Shown here: one piece after another, positions 1 to 8,900 of the stretch
Layout: every line of letters starts with the position of its first letter
How positions within the stretch are numbered: position 1 is the first letter of the stretch
Assembly: GCA_046753625.1 (NCBI GenBank)
Contig: JBHHUB010000058.1
Span: 1 to 20,412 of the forward strand
Direction: 5' to 3'
DNA: 20,412 bases
Source: JADFOB01 sp046753625
Lineage (GTDB): Bacteria; Planctomycetota; Phycisphaerae; UBA1845
Program-made: the position numbers and the translations under genes
Notes under the pieces: generated by a model
Told to the model about the DNA's origin: nothing
Seen by the model: only the letters and a program-made list of their open reading frames with translations
The model's database searches: none

Positions 1-1
1 A

Positions 2-409
2 CCAATCCGTCAACAGGGAGTCCGGAGAAGTCCGGAGCACGCGCTGGAACGCCAGCCGGAACATGCGGAGTTGCATTACCACTGCGGCCAAGTCCTGGCG
101 AAGCTCGGTCGACCGAATGACGCCATTTCCGCGAGTGAGGCGGCGGTGCGGCTGAATCCGCAATACACGCGTGCGCTGATCGATCTGGCCAAGCTGTATT
201 GCCAAACCGATCGGCGCGACGACGCGACCATCCGGCTCGAGCAGGCCGTCGCGTGCGGCGCCGATTATGCCGACGTGCATTACCTTCTCGGCAATCTGTA
301 TCGAGATCAAGGGCGATTGAAGCTAGCCCGGCGCGCCTACCAGCGTGCGCTAAGCCTCAACCACGGATTTGCGCCGGCCCAAAAAGCGCTGGCCGACCTG
401 CTCTGCTGA
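2..409 (+). CDS. TPR repeat protein, C-terminal part (5' end outside window)
   Basis: The reading frame is open from the left edge to a TGA at 407-409, so the true start lies outside the window. The visible part holds about three tetratricopeptide repeats. Their 34-residue spacing is marked by A-x-x-x-L-x-P/N endings such as AAVRLNPQY and ALSLNHGF. TPR solenoids bind other proteins and have no catalytic role of their own. No signal peptide or membrane segment is visible in this fragment. It ends 17 bases before the next TPR gene, in a different frame, so the two are probably co-transcribed. Partner and pathway cannot be told from the sequence. An internal TTG at 71 could be read as a start, but the repeat pattern already runs upstream of it. 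Confidence 0.8.
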   Translation, partial: PIRQQGVRRSPEHALERQPEHAELHYHCGQVLAKLGRPNDAISASEAAVRLNPQYTRALIDLAKLYCQTDRRDDATIRLEQAVACGADYADVHYLLGNLYRDQGRLKLARRAYQRALSLNHGFAPAQKALADLLC

Positions 410-426
410 CGCGAATCGAGTCATCG

Positions 427-2118
427 ATGACCACATTGCTGGAAATCCTTGGGCGCGGACTGTTGAGTGAATTGGCTTCCGCCTACCGGCCGGTGCTCGC
501 CAACGACTCCGAAGTGCCCACCGAGACCCTGCAGACGCGGGCGGCCCGGTCCGATGCCGGCCTCGCAGAACACCGTGACCTTGGTGTCCGGTTGCTGGCA
601 CAAAGGCGTCTGGGTGCGGCGCGATCCTCGTTCGATCGCGCGCTCTCCATCAACCCCGACGATCGCACGTCGCGGATCGGCCTCGCTTGCGTGCTTGATG
701 AGCTCGGGCTTGTGTGCAACGCGGCGGAGACGCTTCGCCGGCTCGTCGAACACACGCCCACGGACGCGGCGAGCTGGTTCGCGTTGGGCTTTTGTTACGA
801 GAAACTCGGTGAGGCGGACGAGGCGATCGACGCCTACCAGCAGGCGCTGGCCGTAACCCCGCAACTGCGCAATGCGCATGAACGCCTGGCGGCCATCCAT
901 CTGACACGCGACGAAACGGATGCGGCAATCGTTCATTACGAACACATGTGCTTCTGTGATCCCGGGAACATGGGCACGTCGCTGGCTCTGGCCAACCTGC
1001 TGGTGCGCGCGGATCGTTTTGAAGAGGCGATGCACCGGTATCAATACGCCCTGACGATCGACCCGGAGAACTGGGACGCGCCGGATGCGGTGGTCATCGC
1101 GCACGTTGAAGAGGGCGCTTTCGATAAGGCGGTTCAGCGGCTCGGCTCTTTGATTCAAAGTGATCCCGAATGTGCCGCGTTGCACGTGCGCCTCGGCGAT
1201 GTCTATTGGCGGATGGGCCGCCTCAAGGAATCGGCCCAGGCGTATCAGCGCGCCACGCAGATTCACCCGGAGTCCCTCGAGGCTACGATTCAACTGGGGA
1301 CGGCCCGGTTGCGGCTCGGCGCGTTCGCCAAAGCCGCCGAGTCGTTCGGCAAAGCCGTGGAGCTCAACGACCGCCTGCTCAGCGCCTACGTCGGCATGGG
1401 GGTCGCCCAGCAGGCCTTGGGCAAGACCGATGACGCCAAGGCCAGCTTCGCGATGGCCGCCGGCGTCGAACCCAACAGCACGATCCTCTTCGGCGAGACC
1501 GCCTGCCTCCAACTGAAAGTATCCGCAGCCCAGCAGCGAGATCGCTACCTCGGAGCATCTTCCGTGGCCGCGCACCCCGCCGGGCCGCCCGATGGTGACA
1601 TCGGCGACATGATCGACACCCAGATCGCCAACCTGCGCCGCGCACTCCAGGAACACGGGGGCCACGCGGACTTGCATTATCGGCTTGGCCTGCTCTTGCG
1701 GCACGCTGGCGACCTGCCCGGCGCGATCGACTCATTCCAGCAAGCGATCGCCATCAACGGCAATTACGCCAAGGCGCTGACCAAGCTCGGCCTGGCCCTA
1801 CGCGAGGCCGGACAAGGCGAGGCCGCGATCGAAGCGCTCCAACGAGGGCTGGTCGTCGACCCGAGTTCGCTCGAACTTCATTACGAACTCGGGCTGGTCT
1901 TCGCAGACCGGGGCCAGTTCAGCCGGGCGCTGGAACACTTCGATCGCGCCGCGCGACAAGATCCATTCAAGAAGGACTACGTGGCCAACCTCGCACTGGC
2001 CCTCCAGAACATGGGGCTCATTGATCGAGCGGAGGCGGCATGGCGAGCCCTGGCCGACATTTCGAAGTACCACCAACCCGGCGGTCGCCTTTTCAACGAA
2101 ACCACGCAAGACTCATAG
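427..2118 (+). CDS. Large TPR repeat protein (about 13 repeats)
   Basis: This is a 563-residue protein that is almost entirely tetratricopeptide repeats. I count about nine in a row (residues ~47-350), a linker of low similarity rich in Ala, Gly and Pro (~375-400), then about four more to the end. Typical repeat ends are RALSINPDD, QALAVTPQL and YALTIDPEN. ATG 427 is preferred because the upstream in-frame stretch is Arg-rich and is the out-of-frame shadow of the preceding TPR gene. The SD is weak, which fits translational coupling to that gene. No signal peptide or transmembrane segment is visible, so it is probably cytoplasmic, or a soluble part of an envelope complex. It is probably a protein-protein scaffold; the partner is unknown. 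The end of the gene faces the minus-strand gene at 2756-3541. Confidence 0.88.
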   Translation: MTTLLEILGRGLLSELASAYRPVLANDSEVPTETLQTRAARSDAGLAEHRDLGVRLLAQRRLGAARSSFDRALSINPDDRTSRIGLACVLDELGLVCNAAETLRRLVEHTPTDAASWFALGFCYEKLGEADEAIDAYQQALAVTPQLRNAHERLAAIHLTRDETDAAIVHYEHMCFCDPGNMGTSLALANLLVRADRFEEAMHRYQYALTIDPENWDAPDAVVIAHVEEGAFDKAVQRLGSLIQSDPECAALHVRLGDVYWRMGRLKESAQAYQRATQIHPESLEATIQLGTARLRLGAFAKAAESFGKAVELNDRLLSAYVGMGVAQQALGKTDDAKASFAMAAGVEPNSTILFGETACLQLKVSAAQQRDRYLGASSVAAHPAGPPDGDIGDMIDTQIANLRRALQEHGGHADLHYRLGLLLRHAGDLPGAIDSFQQAIAINGNYAKALTKLGLALREAGQGEAAIEALQRGLVVDPSSLELHYELGLVFADRGQFSRALEHFDRAARQDPFKKDYVANLALALQNMGLIDRAEAAWRALADISKYHQPGGRLFNETTQDS

Positions 2119-2274
2119 CACGGAGTTTGACTTGGGACACGACGGCGCGTCGATCCTGAATCGCGCGTTCGACGCCGGCGCGGCGCCCAGGCGCTTCGCG
2201 TGTTAGGCGCCGTACGGCGATACACCTGACCGTCATCAGCTCTAGCGTACTGTGTTCCAGCTCATCGTATTGTA

Positions 2275-2284
2275 CCCCCCCCCC
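2275..2284. repeat. Homopolymer run of ten C
   Basis: Ten consecutive C bases lie just upstream of the transposase remnant and outside any supported gene. Such runs are prone to slippage in replication and to sequencing error. No start codon or promoter clearly depends on it, so a phase-variation role is not supported. Confidence 0.9.
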
Positions 2285-2349
2285 TTAATGCGGCCGCCTC
2301 AGCAGAATCTGTGGTCGAGTTTTGGTTCGGGCACTTTCGCAAGTGCATG

Positions 2350-2607
2350 ATGAACCGTGCAAACCCCAACCCCTCGGCCCATCTGGCATTCACCGAAACA
2401 GAACTCCAACTCCTCGATCACCTCGCACGAACATCACGTCGCTCGAAGACCAGGCCGATCACGCACCACTTCCAATCTGTCGCCAAACCAGGCGGGCACA
2501 TGGCACGCGCCAACGGCTCTCCACCGGGCAACATGGTGCTGTGGCGCGGCCTCGCACGGTTTACGGACACTTGCCTCGGCTACACGCCCAGGAGCGAACT
2601 TACCGGC
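2350..2607 (+). pseudogene. Remnant of an IS4-type transposase C-terminus
   Basis: This reading frame contains a segment that matches the conserved C-terminal end of IS4-family DDE transposases as I know it. FTETELQLLDHL (from 2389) is followed about 20 residues later by SVAKPGGHMARANGSPPGN and then MVLWRGLARFTDTCLGY, ending near 2583. The family pattern is 'AKLGGYLARK.D.PPG...LWRGL.RL.D...G'. Nothing upstream in any frame supplies the catalytic DDE core, and the frame runs on past the usual end with no family-like sequence. It is therefore a fragment of about 70-85 residues left by an old insertion. No inverted repeats or target duplications are recognisable. It could be a very small domesticated protein from ATG 2347 or 2350, but no good SD supports that. 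Confidence 0.6.
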
Positions 2608-2755
2608 AATTGCAAGGACCACCGAGCGCTTACGGCCGTGCAGGCGTTTGCAAGCAAACCGGGCCCGTCCTGCCGCCAGGCATCCTCGCCTCGCCTCGCG
2701 ATCTCGGACAAACGGCAGGTGCCATCACCATGCCTTCTGGATTCCGTGCGGATGG

Positions 2756-3541
2756 CTACCGGTATCTCTTGAACAACCTCGTCACGATGCGCAGCACCTC
2801 GCTGAACCAGCGCGGCGAGCGATCGACCTGCTCAGCCCGCCGACGCGCTTCACGCGCTTGGGCTTGCTGCCGCTTCTTCGCCTTCGCCTCTTCCGCTCGC
2901 TGCAAGGCCGCCTGCTGGCGCATCTTGGCGCGTTCCTGCTTTTCCGCCTTGAGTCGCTCGACCTCGGCTCGCTCTTGCGCCTGCTGCTTCTGGCGTCTCC
3001 TGGATTCCCGCGTTACTGCGGCAGCCTCCTTCTTGCGCTTCTTCTCCGCCAGCGCTCTCTGATGTGCCAGCTCCTCGGCACTTTCCAGCTCCTCCGCCTC
3101 TTCCAGTAGCCGCCGTTCCAGCAACACGTCCTCCTCGTTGGCGGCGTCCATCTGCGCCTCCTCAGCATCGCGGTCAAGCGCCGGCCCGATGGACGCGCGA
3201 CGTTGCATGGCCGATTGTTCTTCGTGAGGTTCCGCATGAGCAGCAGGCTGGCGTAACGCCGCGAGCCGCTTGTGGCGCAGCTTCTTCTCTTTGTGTTCCC
3301 GTTCCAACCTGGCCGTCTCGTCGCGCTTGATCGCCAACGCCCGCTGCACCGCTTCATGATGCCGCGCCTGCAACTGCTCAACGCGCGCCACGGCCGCGGC
3401 CTTCTCCTCATCCGTCGCGGATTTCGGCAGAGAGTTCCGCACGATCATAGCCTGGGCGATCTCGCCCTTGATGGCCTCGATCTGCTTCTCCGCCTCCACC
3501 AGTTCCGGCTTGGGGTCTTTCCGATTCTTCTTCTTGGTCAT
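2756..3541 (-). CDS. Charged coiled-coil protein of unknown function
   Basis: The product has 261 residues and is extremely rich in Glu, Lys, Arg, Ala and Gln with almost no aromatic residues, the profile of a long alpha-helical coiled coil. It starts MTKKKNRKDPKPELVEAEKQ. Heptad-like hydrophobic spacing runs through ~12-110 and ~135-245. The last ~15 residues differ: an amphipathic basic tail, WFSEVLRIVTRLFKRYR, that could touch membrane or nucleic acid. ATG 3541 is chosen because the upstream in-frame extension is compositionally unlike the rest (Gly, Arg, Cys, Trp). A sigma70-like promoter (3588-3617) precedes that ATG by about 45 bases. No enzyme motif or signal peptide is visible. Composition alone can mimic coding sequence, so confidence is below that of the recognised genes. 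Confidence 0.7.
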   Translation of the reverse strand: MTKKKNRKDPKPELVEAEKQIEAIKGEIAQAMIVRNSLPKSATDEEKAAAVARVEQLQARHHEAVQRALAIKRDETARLEREHKEKKLRHKRLAALRQPAAHAEPHEEQSAMQRRASIGPALDRDAEEAQMDAANEEDVLLERRLLEEAEELESAEELAHQRALAEKKRKKEAAAVTRESRRRQKQQAQERAEVERLKAEKQERAKMRQQAALQRAEEAKAKKRQQAQAREARRRAEQVDRSPRWFSEVLRIVTRLFKRYR

Positions 3542-3587
3542 GTGGCTGAACCTACGCCGCGGCGCTCGCCCCCAGGGCACGTCATGC

Positions 3588-3617
3588 AGTATACGCGATC
3601 CGCTTGCCCCGAGTCGA
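3588..3617 (-). promoter_or_regulatory. Sigma70-like promoter for the coiled-coil gene
   Basis: On the minus strand, a TCGACT box (3612-3617) and a TATACT box (3588-3593) are separated by 18 bases. The -10 box is one base from consensus; the -35 is weaker (4 of 6). Transcription would start near 3581, giving a leader of about 40 bases to ATG 3541. Confidence 0.45.
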
Positions 3618-3777
3618 TCTTCCGTCGACCCGTTCCAACAGCGACTCCCCATGCGCCCCGCCGCCGGCGGCAAACACAGCCCGCGCCGACCATCCGCGGC
3701 AGCGGTATCGGGCGCCAAGGCAAGGAGCGCCCGTCAGCGTCGGCGTCTGCAGCGGTGGACGGGCTTGGCCAAGGCGC

Positions 3778-5766
3778 TCAGGCCGTAGCCACGGCAGGGA
3801 TGGGCGTCACGTAGCCATCGGTTACGTCGCCGTGCTCCTCGCCGAAGCGGACCAGACGGGCGCTGTTGAAGATGACGATGGCGGTGGCCAGCGTGTGGCT
3901 AACGGCCGCAAGCACGGGGCTCAACCATCCCGTCATCGCGAGCGCCATCATGCCGACAATGAACACAACACCGAAAAGTATGTTTTGATAAACCACGCGC
4001 GTCGTCGACTTGGACAGGCGAATCAAAAATGGCAGGCGGCTCAGGTCGTTGTTCATCAGGGCGATCGACGCCGAGTTGATCGCGACGTCACTTCCTGCAG
4101 CCCCCATGGCAATCCCCAAGTCACTCGCTGCCAGCATGGGCGCGTCATTGACACCGTCGCCGACGACGGCCACGCGATGGCCGCGCTGTTTGAGTTCATC
4201 AACCATGTGAAGTTTTTCTTCCGGTAGGACTTCGGAGTGAACTTCCGTACAGCCCATTTCCGCTCCAACCCGATGCGCCACGGAGCGTTTGTCGCCCGTG
4301 ACCATGGAGATGTTCTTGATGTTCAGCTCGCGCAGCTCGTCAATAGCCGCACGCGCCTCCTTGCGGGTCCGATCTTCAAGTCCGACCCAGCCGAGACACT
4401 TCTTGTCGCGCGCAACGTAGAGCAAGCTGACGCCTTCCGGCTCAGCAAAATCGGTATTCTGCATCAAGGTCATGTCGGCGCCCTGGTCGGTCAGCCAAGA
4501 ACTTCGCCCCACCATGATGTCCGCCTCCCCGATCTTGGCGGAGCAACCGCGCCCGGCCACCTCGGAAAACGAGGCGGGATGCGTCAAATTCACTTTGGCC
4601 TGCTGGGCCACCTGAACCAATGCCAACGCCACGGGGTGCTTGCTCATTTGCTCTGCGGAAGCCGCGGCATGAAGTAGATCCGCTCCTTCGACTCCGGGCG
4701 CGGGTTTGAGTTGGGTCACGGAGAGTTCGCCGGTGGTGAGCGTACCCGTCTTGTCGAAGACAACCGCCGTAAGTGTTCGTGCGTATTCCAACTGAACGAC
4801 GTTCTTGATCAGAATCCCGAGTCGTGCCGCGCAGCTCAGTGCGGCGACCATGGCCGTCGGCGTCGCCAAAACCAGCGCACACGGGCAGGCGATGATGAGC
4901 ATGGTGATGGCCTTCTGTACGCCCTCGCCCTTGTCCTGTGAGAAAAACCACACAACGGCCGCGAGCATGCACACCGTCGGCGTATACCAGCCGGCATACT
5001 TGTCGATGAGACGCATCAGCGGAGTCCGCGTCCCCTCGGCATCGAGAATGAGCTGTTGGACCCGCCCGAGCGTCGTATCCGATCCTGCTTTGTTGACGCG
5101 CAGATCGAGCATGCCGGTAAGGTTGGTCGTGCCGCTGAACACCTCGTCTCCGACGCGTTTATCCACCGGAAGGGATTCGCCGGTGATGTTCGCCTGATTG
5201 ACCGTGGATTCACCGGACATCACCTCACCGTCGGCGGGAATGTTGTCCCCCGGACGAACCCGAATGGTCTCGCCGGTGCTGAGCAACTTGGCGTCGACCA
5301 ATTCCTCGGTCCCATCCGGCAACAGGCGGTGCGCCTTGTCTGGAGTCAAGCGGAGTAGCGACTCGATCGACGCGCGGGCGCCGAGCGCCGTTCGCGTTTC
5401 GATCAGGTTCGAGAGCACCATGAAGAACGCGATGATCCCGGCTTCCTGGTACTCACCTAACGCGATGGCGGCCAGCACGGCCAGGGCGACGAGTTCGTCC
5501 ATGTGCGTGTGGCCGGAAAGCAACCCCTGGATGGCATGCCACACGAGCGGCCCGCCGAGCAAGGCGGCTCCGGCCAGCGCAAGGGCCTGCGCGTAGGGCG
5601 TCTGGCCCCCCGACGCGACATCGTATTGGAACAAGGTGCGCGCAATAACCGGCACGTTGACCAAGAACGAACTGATGACCAACATGCCGCCCATCAAGGT
5701 ACCGATGAGCAGCCAAGTGGCCTTGGAGGTTTCCGCTTCTACGTCGTGCAGATGGGAATGCGCCAT
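3778..5766 (-). CDS. Heavy-metal translocating P1B-type ATPase
   Basis: This 662-residue inner-membrane pump couples ATP hydrolysis to export of a soft metal cation. The motifs occur in order: TGES (195-198, actuator domain), the metal-site CPC (294-296) in the sixth membrane helix, DKTGT (338-342, phosphorylated Asp338), SKHP (375-378, nucleotide domain) and GDGVND (536-541). Hydrophobic helices lie near 17-38, 58-83, 89-123, 259-275, 286-312, 594-613 and 617-638, which fits the eight-helix P1B plan. There is no N-terminal HMA domain; only a short His-containing start, MAHSHLHD. CPC excludes the SPC (cobalt/iron) group. The Lys and Asp I expect in the last two helices of ZntA-type zinc pumps are not seen; His624 lies near the Asp position. 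Metal specificity is therefore open (Cu, Zn/Cd or Mn). AGGA lies 9 bases before ATG 5766. Confidence 0.95.
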   Translation of the reverse strand: MAHSHLHDVEAETSKATWLLIGTLMGGMLVISSFLVNVPVIARTLFQYDVASGGQTPYAQALALAGAALLGGPLVWHAIQGLLSGHTHMDELVALAVLAAIALGEYQEAGIIAFFMVLSNLIETRTALGARASIESLLRLTPDKAHRLLPDGTEELVDAKLLSTGETIRVRPGDNIPADGEVMSGESTVNQANITGESLPVDKRVGDEVFSGTTNLTGMLDLRVNKAGSDTTLGRVQQLILDAEGTRTPLMRLIDKYAGWYTPTVCMLAAVVWFFSQDKGEGVQKAITMLIIACPCALVLATPTAMVAALSCAARLGILIKNVVQLEYARTLTAVVFDKTGTLTTGELSVTQLKPAPGVEGADLLHAAASAEQMSKHPVALALVQVAQQAKVNLTHPASFSEVAGRGCSAKIGEADIMVGRSSWLTDQGADMTLMQNTDFAEPEGVSLLYVARDKKCLGWVGLEDRTRKEARAAIDELRELNIKNISMVTGDKRSVAHRVGAEMGCTEVHSEVLPEEKLHMVDELKQRGHRVAVVGDGVNDAPMLAASDLGIAMGAAGSDVAINSASIALMNNDLSRLPFLIRLSKSTTRVVYQNILFGVVFIVGMMALAMTGWLSPVLAAVSHTLATAIVIFNSARLVRFGEEHGDVTDGYVTPIPAVATA

Positions 5767-5852
5767 AAACCGTTCCTGGGTAAGTCGTTAGAGATACATG
5801 GCGGCCGTCGCATCGGGCAAACCACTCGCCTCAGCATTGCCTTATAGAGCAC

Positions 5853-5879
5853 GAGGATGCGCATTGGAAGCGCATCCTC
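5853..5879 (-). terminator. Hairpin downstream of the FG-GAP gene
   Basis: A perfect 10-bp inverted repeat, GAGGATGCGC / GCGCATCCTC, has a 7-base loop. It lies 78-105 bases past the stop of the FG-GAP gene and before the ATPase gene. No U-rich tract follows in the transcribed direction, so intrinsic termination is uncertain. It may instead be an RNA stability or processing element. Confidence 0.45.
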
Positions 5880-5957
5880 CCGCCCAATAGTATTACGACT
5901 CTCAGCAGTGCCCGGTTCGACCGCTCCGTGCCAACGCGGCCGGTCCAGACCGGACGG

Positions 5958-8900
5958 CTACGCGCCTCCGCCGCGGTTGGCCCCAAAGTTGTTGCCGTAG
6001 ATGATGTAGGCATCGCCGGCGTCGCGCCGACGCCCGAGGGTCGCGTCGGTCGCGTCGGGACCTTGCGGGAAGTTCAAGTCGATGAAATCAGCCTTGGGGT
6101 TGCCGATGCAAATATCGCCAAACCCGTCGCGATTGATGTCCCCGATAAAGGAGACCACTTCCGGCGCAGCCTCATTGGGACGCCCTTTCTCATAAGGACT
6201 CAGAAAGACGATTCCCGGAAGATCGGCCGAACCTACCTGATCCAGACTCCATTCCGTGTTCGCCAGGTGGGTACCCCCGAACACGAGATAGACCACGCCC
6301 AACCGCGGCCTCCCCGCCCGATCCAACCGCGTCTCACCTGGCACAGCGATAAGAATATCGCCGAATCCGTCCTGGTTGAAATCTCCAGCCGAGCTGACAT
6401 CAACTCCGGCGCGGTGCCCGGCGCCGGCCCCGAAGAACCGCACACCCGGAAGATCCGGCGTGCCGATTTGGGAAATCGTACGATCTCCATCAATCGAAAC
6501 GCCACCAAAGATCACGCCCACAAACCCGTTGTCCACGAGGTTGGCGCAGCAATCCGAATTCCCTTCGGCAACGCACGACAAGAACAGCTCGCGATCGTCG
6601 TCGCCTATATCTCCATCGTTGTCGTAATCGAACACCTTGCACGCTTCATCGCTGAATACGCCGTCGGGATGATCGCTCTGACAGTTGTTGAACGTCGTCC
6701 TGCTCAGGTCCGTTTCGTTGATCACGCCGTCGTTATTGAAATCGCCCACGCAGGTCGACCGGGTCACGCCGCCGAAGTCGGCCCGCGGCGATGAGATGAA
6801 CACGTCGTCGATCCGGTCACCGTTGACATCCAACCCCTTGGATTGCCGCCAGCCTATTTGATCGCCCGGTTGTTCGCCGCGGATTCGCAGCATCGGGGAC
6901 CGCCGCAGCGGATCATCCGCGTTGGCAAGCCTGAAATCGCCCAGCACGTTTCGGCCGTAGAGAATGTAGACCGCCCCGGAATCTACGATGCTGGTCGAGC
7001 GATCATTGAGCGGCGCGCCGCACAGAATATCGTCCAGCCCGTCCTGGTTGAAATCCCCGGCGGACTCGGCCCCACCCAGCATGTCATCGACTTTCTCCGC
7101 GAACACCTCAAACGAGTCCGGCGGTGAAAGCAATGTTCGTCCGCCGGCCGGTCGGCAGATGCCGAAAGGAGCATCCTGCTGCTGGTCCAAGCGCGGGATG
7201 ATCGAATTGGAATCGTCGGCGTCGGTCAGTTCGCGCCATTGTTGCGCGTTGTAGTTGGCTCCCGGAACGACGGCGATGCTGCCTCGGTAGACGGAAGATG
7301 CGAGGTGACTACTCTGCGGCCCGAAAGAGGACCCCAAATCGGCAATGTACCGTTCGTTCTGTGGAGCCGAAATGATGATTTCATCCAGCCCGTCGTTGTT
7401 CAAGTCACCGATCGACGAAACCTTTTCGCCGAACAAGCCCGTCCTGGGCGGTTGGTTCAACTGCTCATGGTTGACGCAATCAAACGGCCCGGCAATGATC
7501 CGCGCGCCGGCGATGCGCCCGGTCTGTATATAGTCGTCGGCTCGCGCGAAGATACCGCCGGTCGCCTCATTGATTCCCCGCGTATCAAGGGTCCTGTTCT
7601 GTTGCCCTACGAGCTCCAGGGTGATGACCGTGTTTTCCAACCGGTCGGGAGCCTCTCCCAGGCGCGGCCGGTTGTCGCGGTTGCTGCTGTCGATGATGGT
7701 AACCATACCACCGGCGTAGTACTGCTCGTCCAGGGCATCATCGGAAATATCGTCGGAAAGGTTGTTGACCAAGAGGTCAGGGTAGCAGCCTCGGGCTCCG
7801 GTGAGATTCACCCGGTCGTAGTTGATACGCAGAACCGGCCGCTCCGTCTCCAATGCGAATTCACTCGTCCTCGCCCCGGCTTCACCGCCCGGTTCGCCAT
7901 CGTGAACGATGATGAACCGCAGCTCCTCGTCTTGCGAGAGAAGCTCTCCGTTGATCAAGGACTGAACCACAAGCGTCACATCGACCGTCGCCGTTTCCGG
8001 CGTGGTGCCATCCACGGTCCCCAGCTTGCCCTCTCCCGTAAAGCCCACGCGAATGTAATCCACATCGATTTGGGGGTCTCCACCGGCGCCGCCATTGGCG
8101 AAGTTGTCGTAGCGGGTTTGGCCGGTGAAATCCGTTACTGCCTGAAAAACATCGCCTTGCCCGCCGACCTTGAAGACACGCAACTCCAGCGTGGCCGTGA
8201 CCGTCGATACGTCGATGAACGAATTGAGTCCAAAGAGCGTGTCTGGAAGTTCGTCAAGAACCCCCTGGAATTTGATCAGGCTCCATTTGCGTTGCCCAGG
8301 GGCGTCGTCTTGCCACGCAAGAGAATCGGCCTCGTTCAGCGTCGCCGACGGGTTGGCAGCATCGATCGTGCCGTCTATGACGCCGCGGTAGGACGTCGAC
8401 GTAACATTAACGGCGCCGTTGCCCTCCTGCACGGTCACCTGCCCTTGGCGTATGGCCACCTCGACTGCGGTCGTGTCGTCCGGGCCTCCGCCGCCAATAG
8501 GCTGATCTCCAGGGTCGTAGTCCATGCCATCGAAAGCGCCGTGGACGAAACTCATGCCCACCATGATCTCTGGCCGCCCATCGCCACTGATGTCGCGGAT
8601 CGAACTGATGTCCGTAATTCCCTGGCTCTTCGAGGGTTCGGGAATGATGCAAAGGAGCCTGTCGGTCATGCGCGGGTCCGACCTGACCGGTGGCGCCTCC
8701 ATGATTACGCCGGGAACCGCCTCGCCGATTGAGTTCGCCGCGATGTCCCCGCCAAAGCGAGTTTGGTCCGGTCCGTAGATCAAATAAGCTTCGCCCACCA
8801 GACCGGCGTTGCGAGGATTGCCGAAGCGCGCCACGATGACAAAGTCATCCACACCGTCGGCGTCAAAGTCGCCGATGGACGTAATCGCCGAGCCAAGATT

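Larger units (their letters stand above)
2119..2755. other. Gene-free stretch between convergent genes
   Basis: No intact gene is supported here. The stretch holds a 12-base palindrome CGCCGTACGGCG at 2208-2219, a run of ten C at 2275-2284, and the transposase remnant annotated separately. From about 2610 to 2755 I see nothing recognisable. Plus-strand reading frames that run from here across 2756-3109 are antisense to the coiled-coil gene and lack family features. Confidence 0.6.

Noticed and set aside
421..1704. A 427-codon minus-strand frame
   Set aside because: It is antisense to the TPR gene and shows no protein family features; the TPR frame explains the region.
2208..2219. CGCCGTACGGCG palindrome after the TPR gene, as a terminator
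   Set aside because: It has no loop and no U tract. Short palindromes are frequent in GC-rich DNA.
2275..2284. The poly-C run as a phase-variation switch
   Set aside because: It is neither inside a coding frame nor between the boxes of a recognisable promoter.
2322..3109. Plus-strand frames of about 250 codons running into the coiled-coil gene
   Set aside because: They are Leu/Arg/Ser shadow translations of the Glu/Lys/Arg-rich minus-strand gene. Only the part near 2350-2607 in another frame is transposase-like.
5928..6794. A 288-codon plus-strand frame
   Set aside because: It lies opposite the C-terminal FG-GAP repeats, which are clearly coding on the minus strand.
6367..7055. Repeated words that might suggest a CRISPR or satellite repeat
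   Set aside because: The copies are far apart and encode the same FG-GAP loop. No regular spacer pattern exists.
7239..8732. A 497-codon open frame on the plus strand
   Set aside because: It is antisense to the FG-GAP gene, which has a signal peptide, an SD and repeated calcium motifs. The plus-strand frame has none of these and owes its length to GC-rich codon structure.
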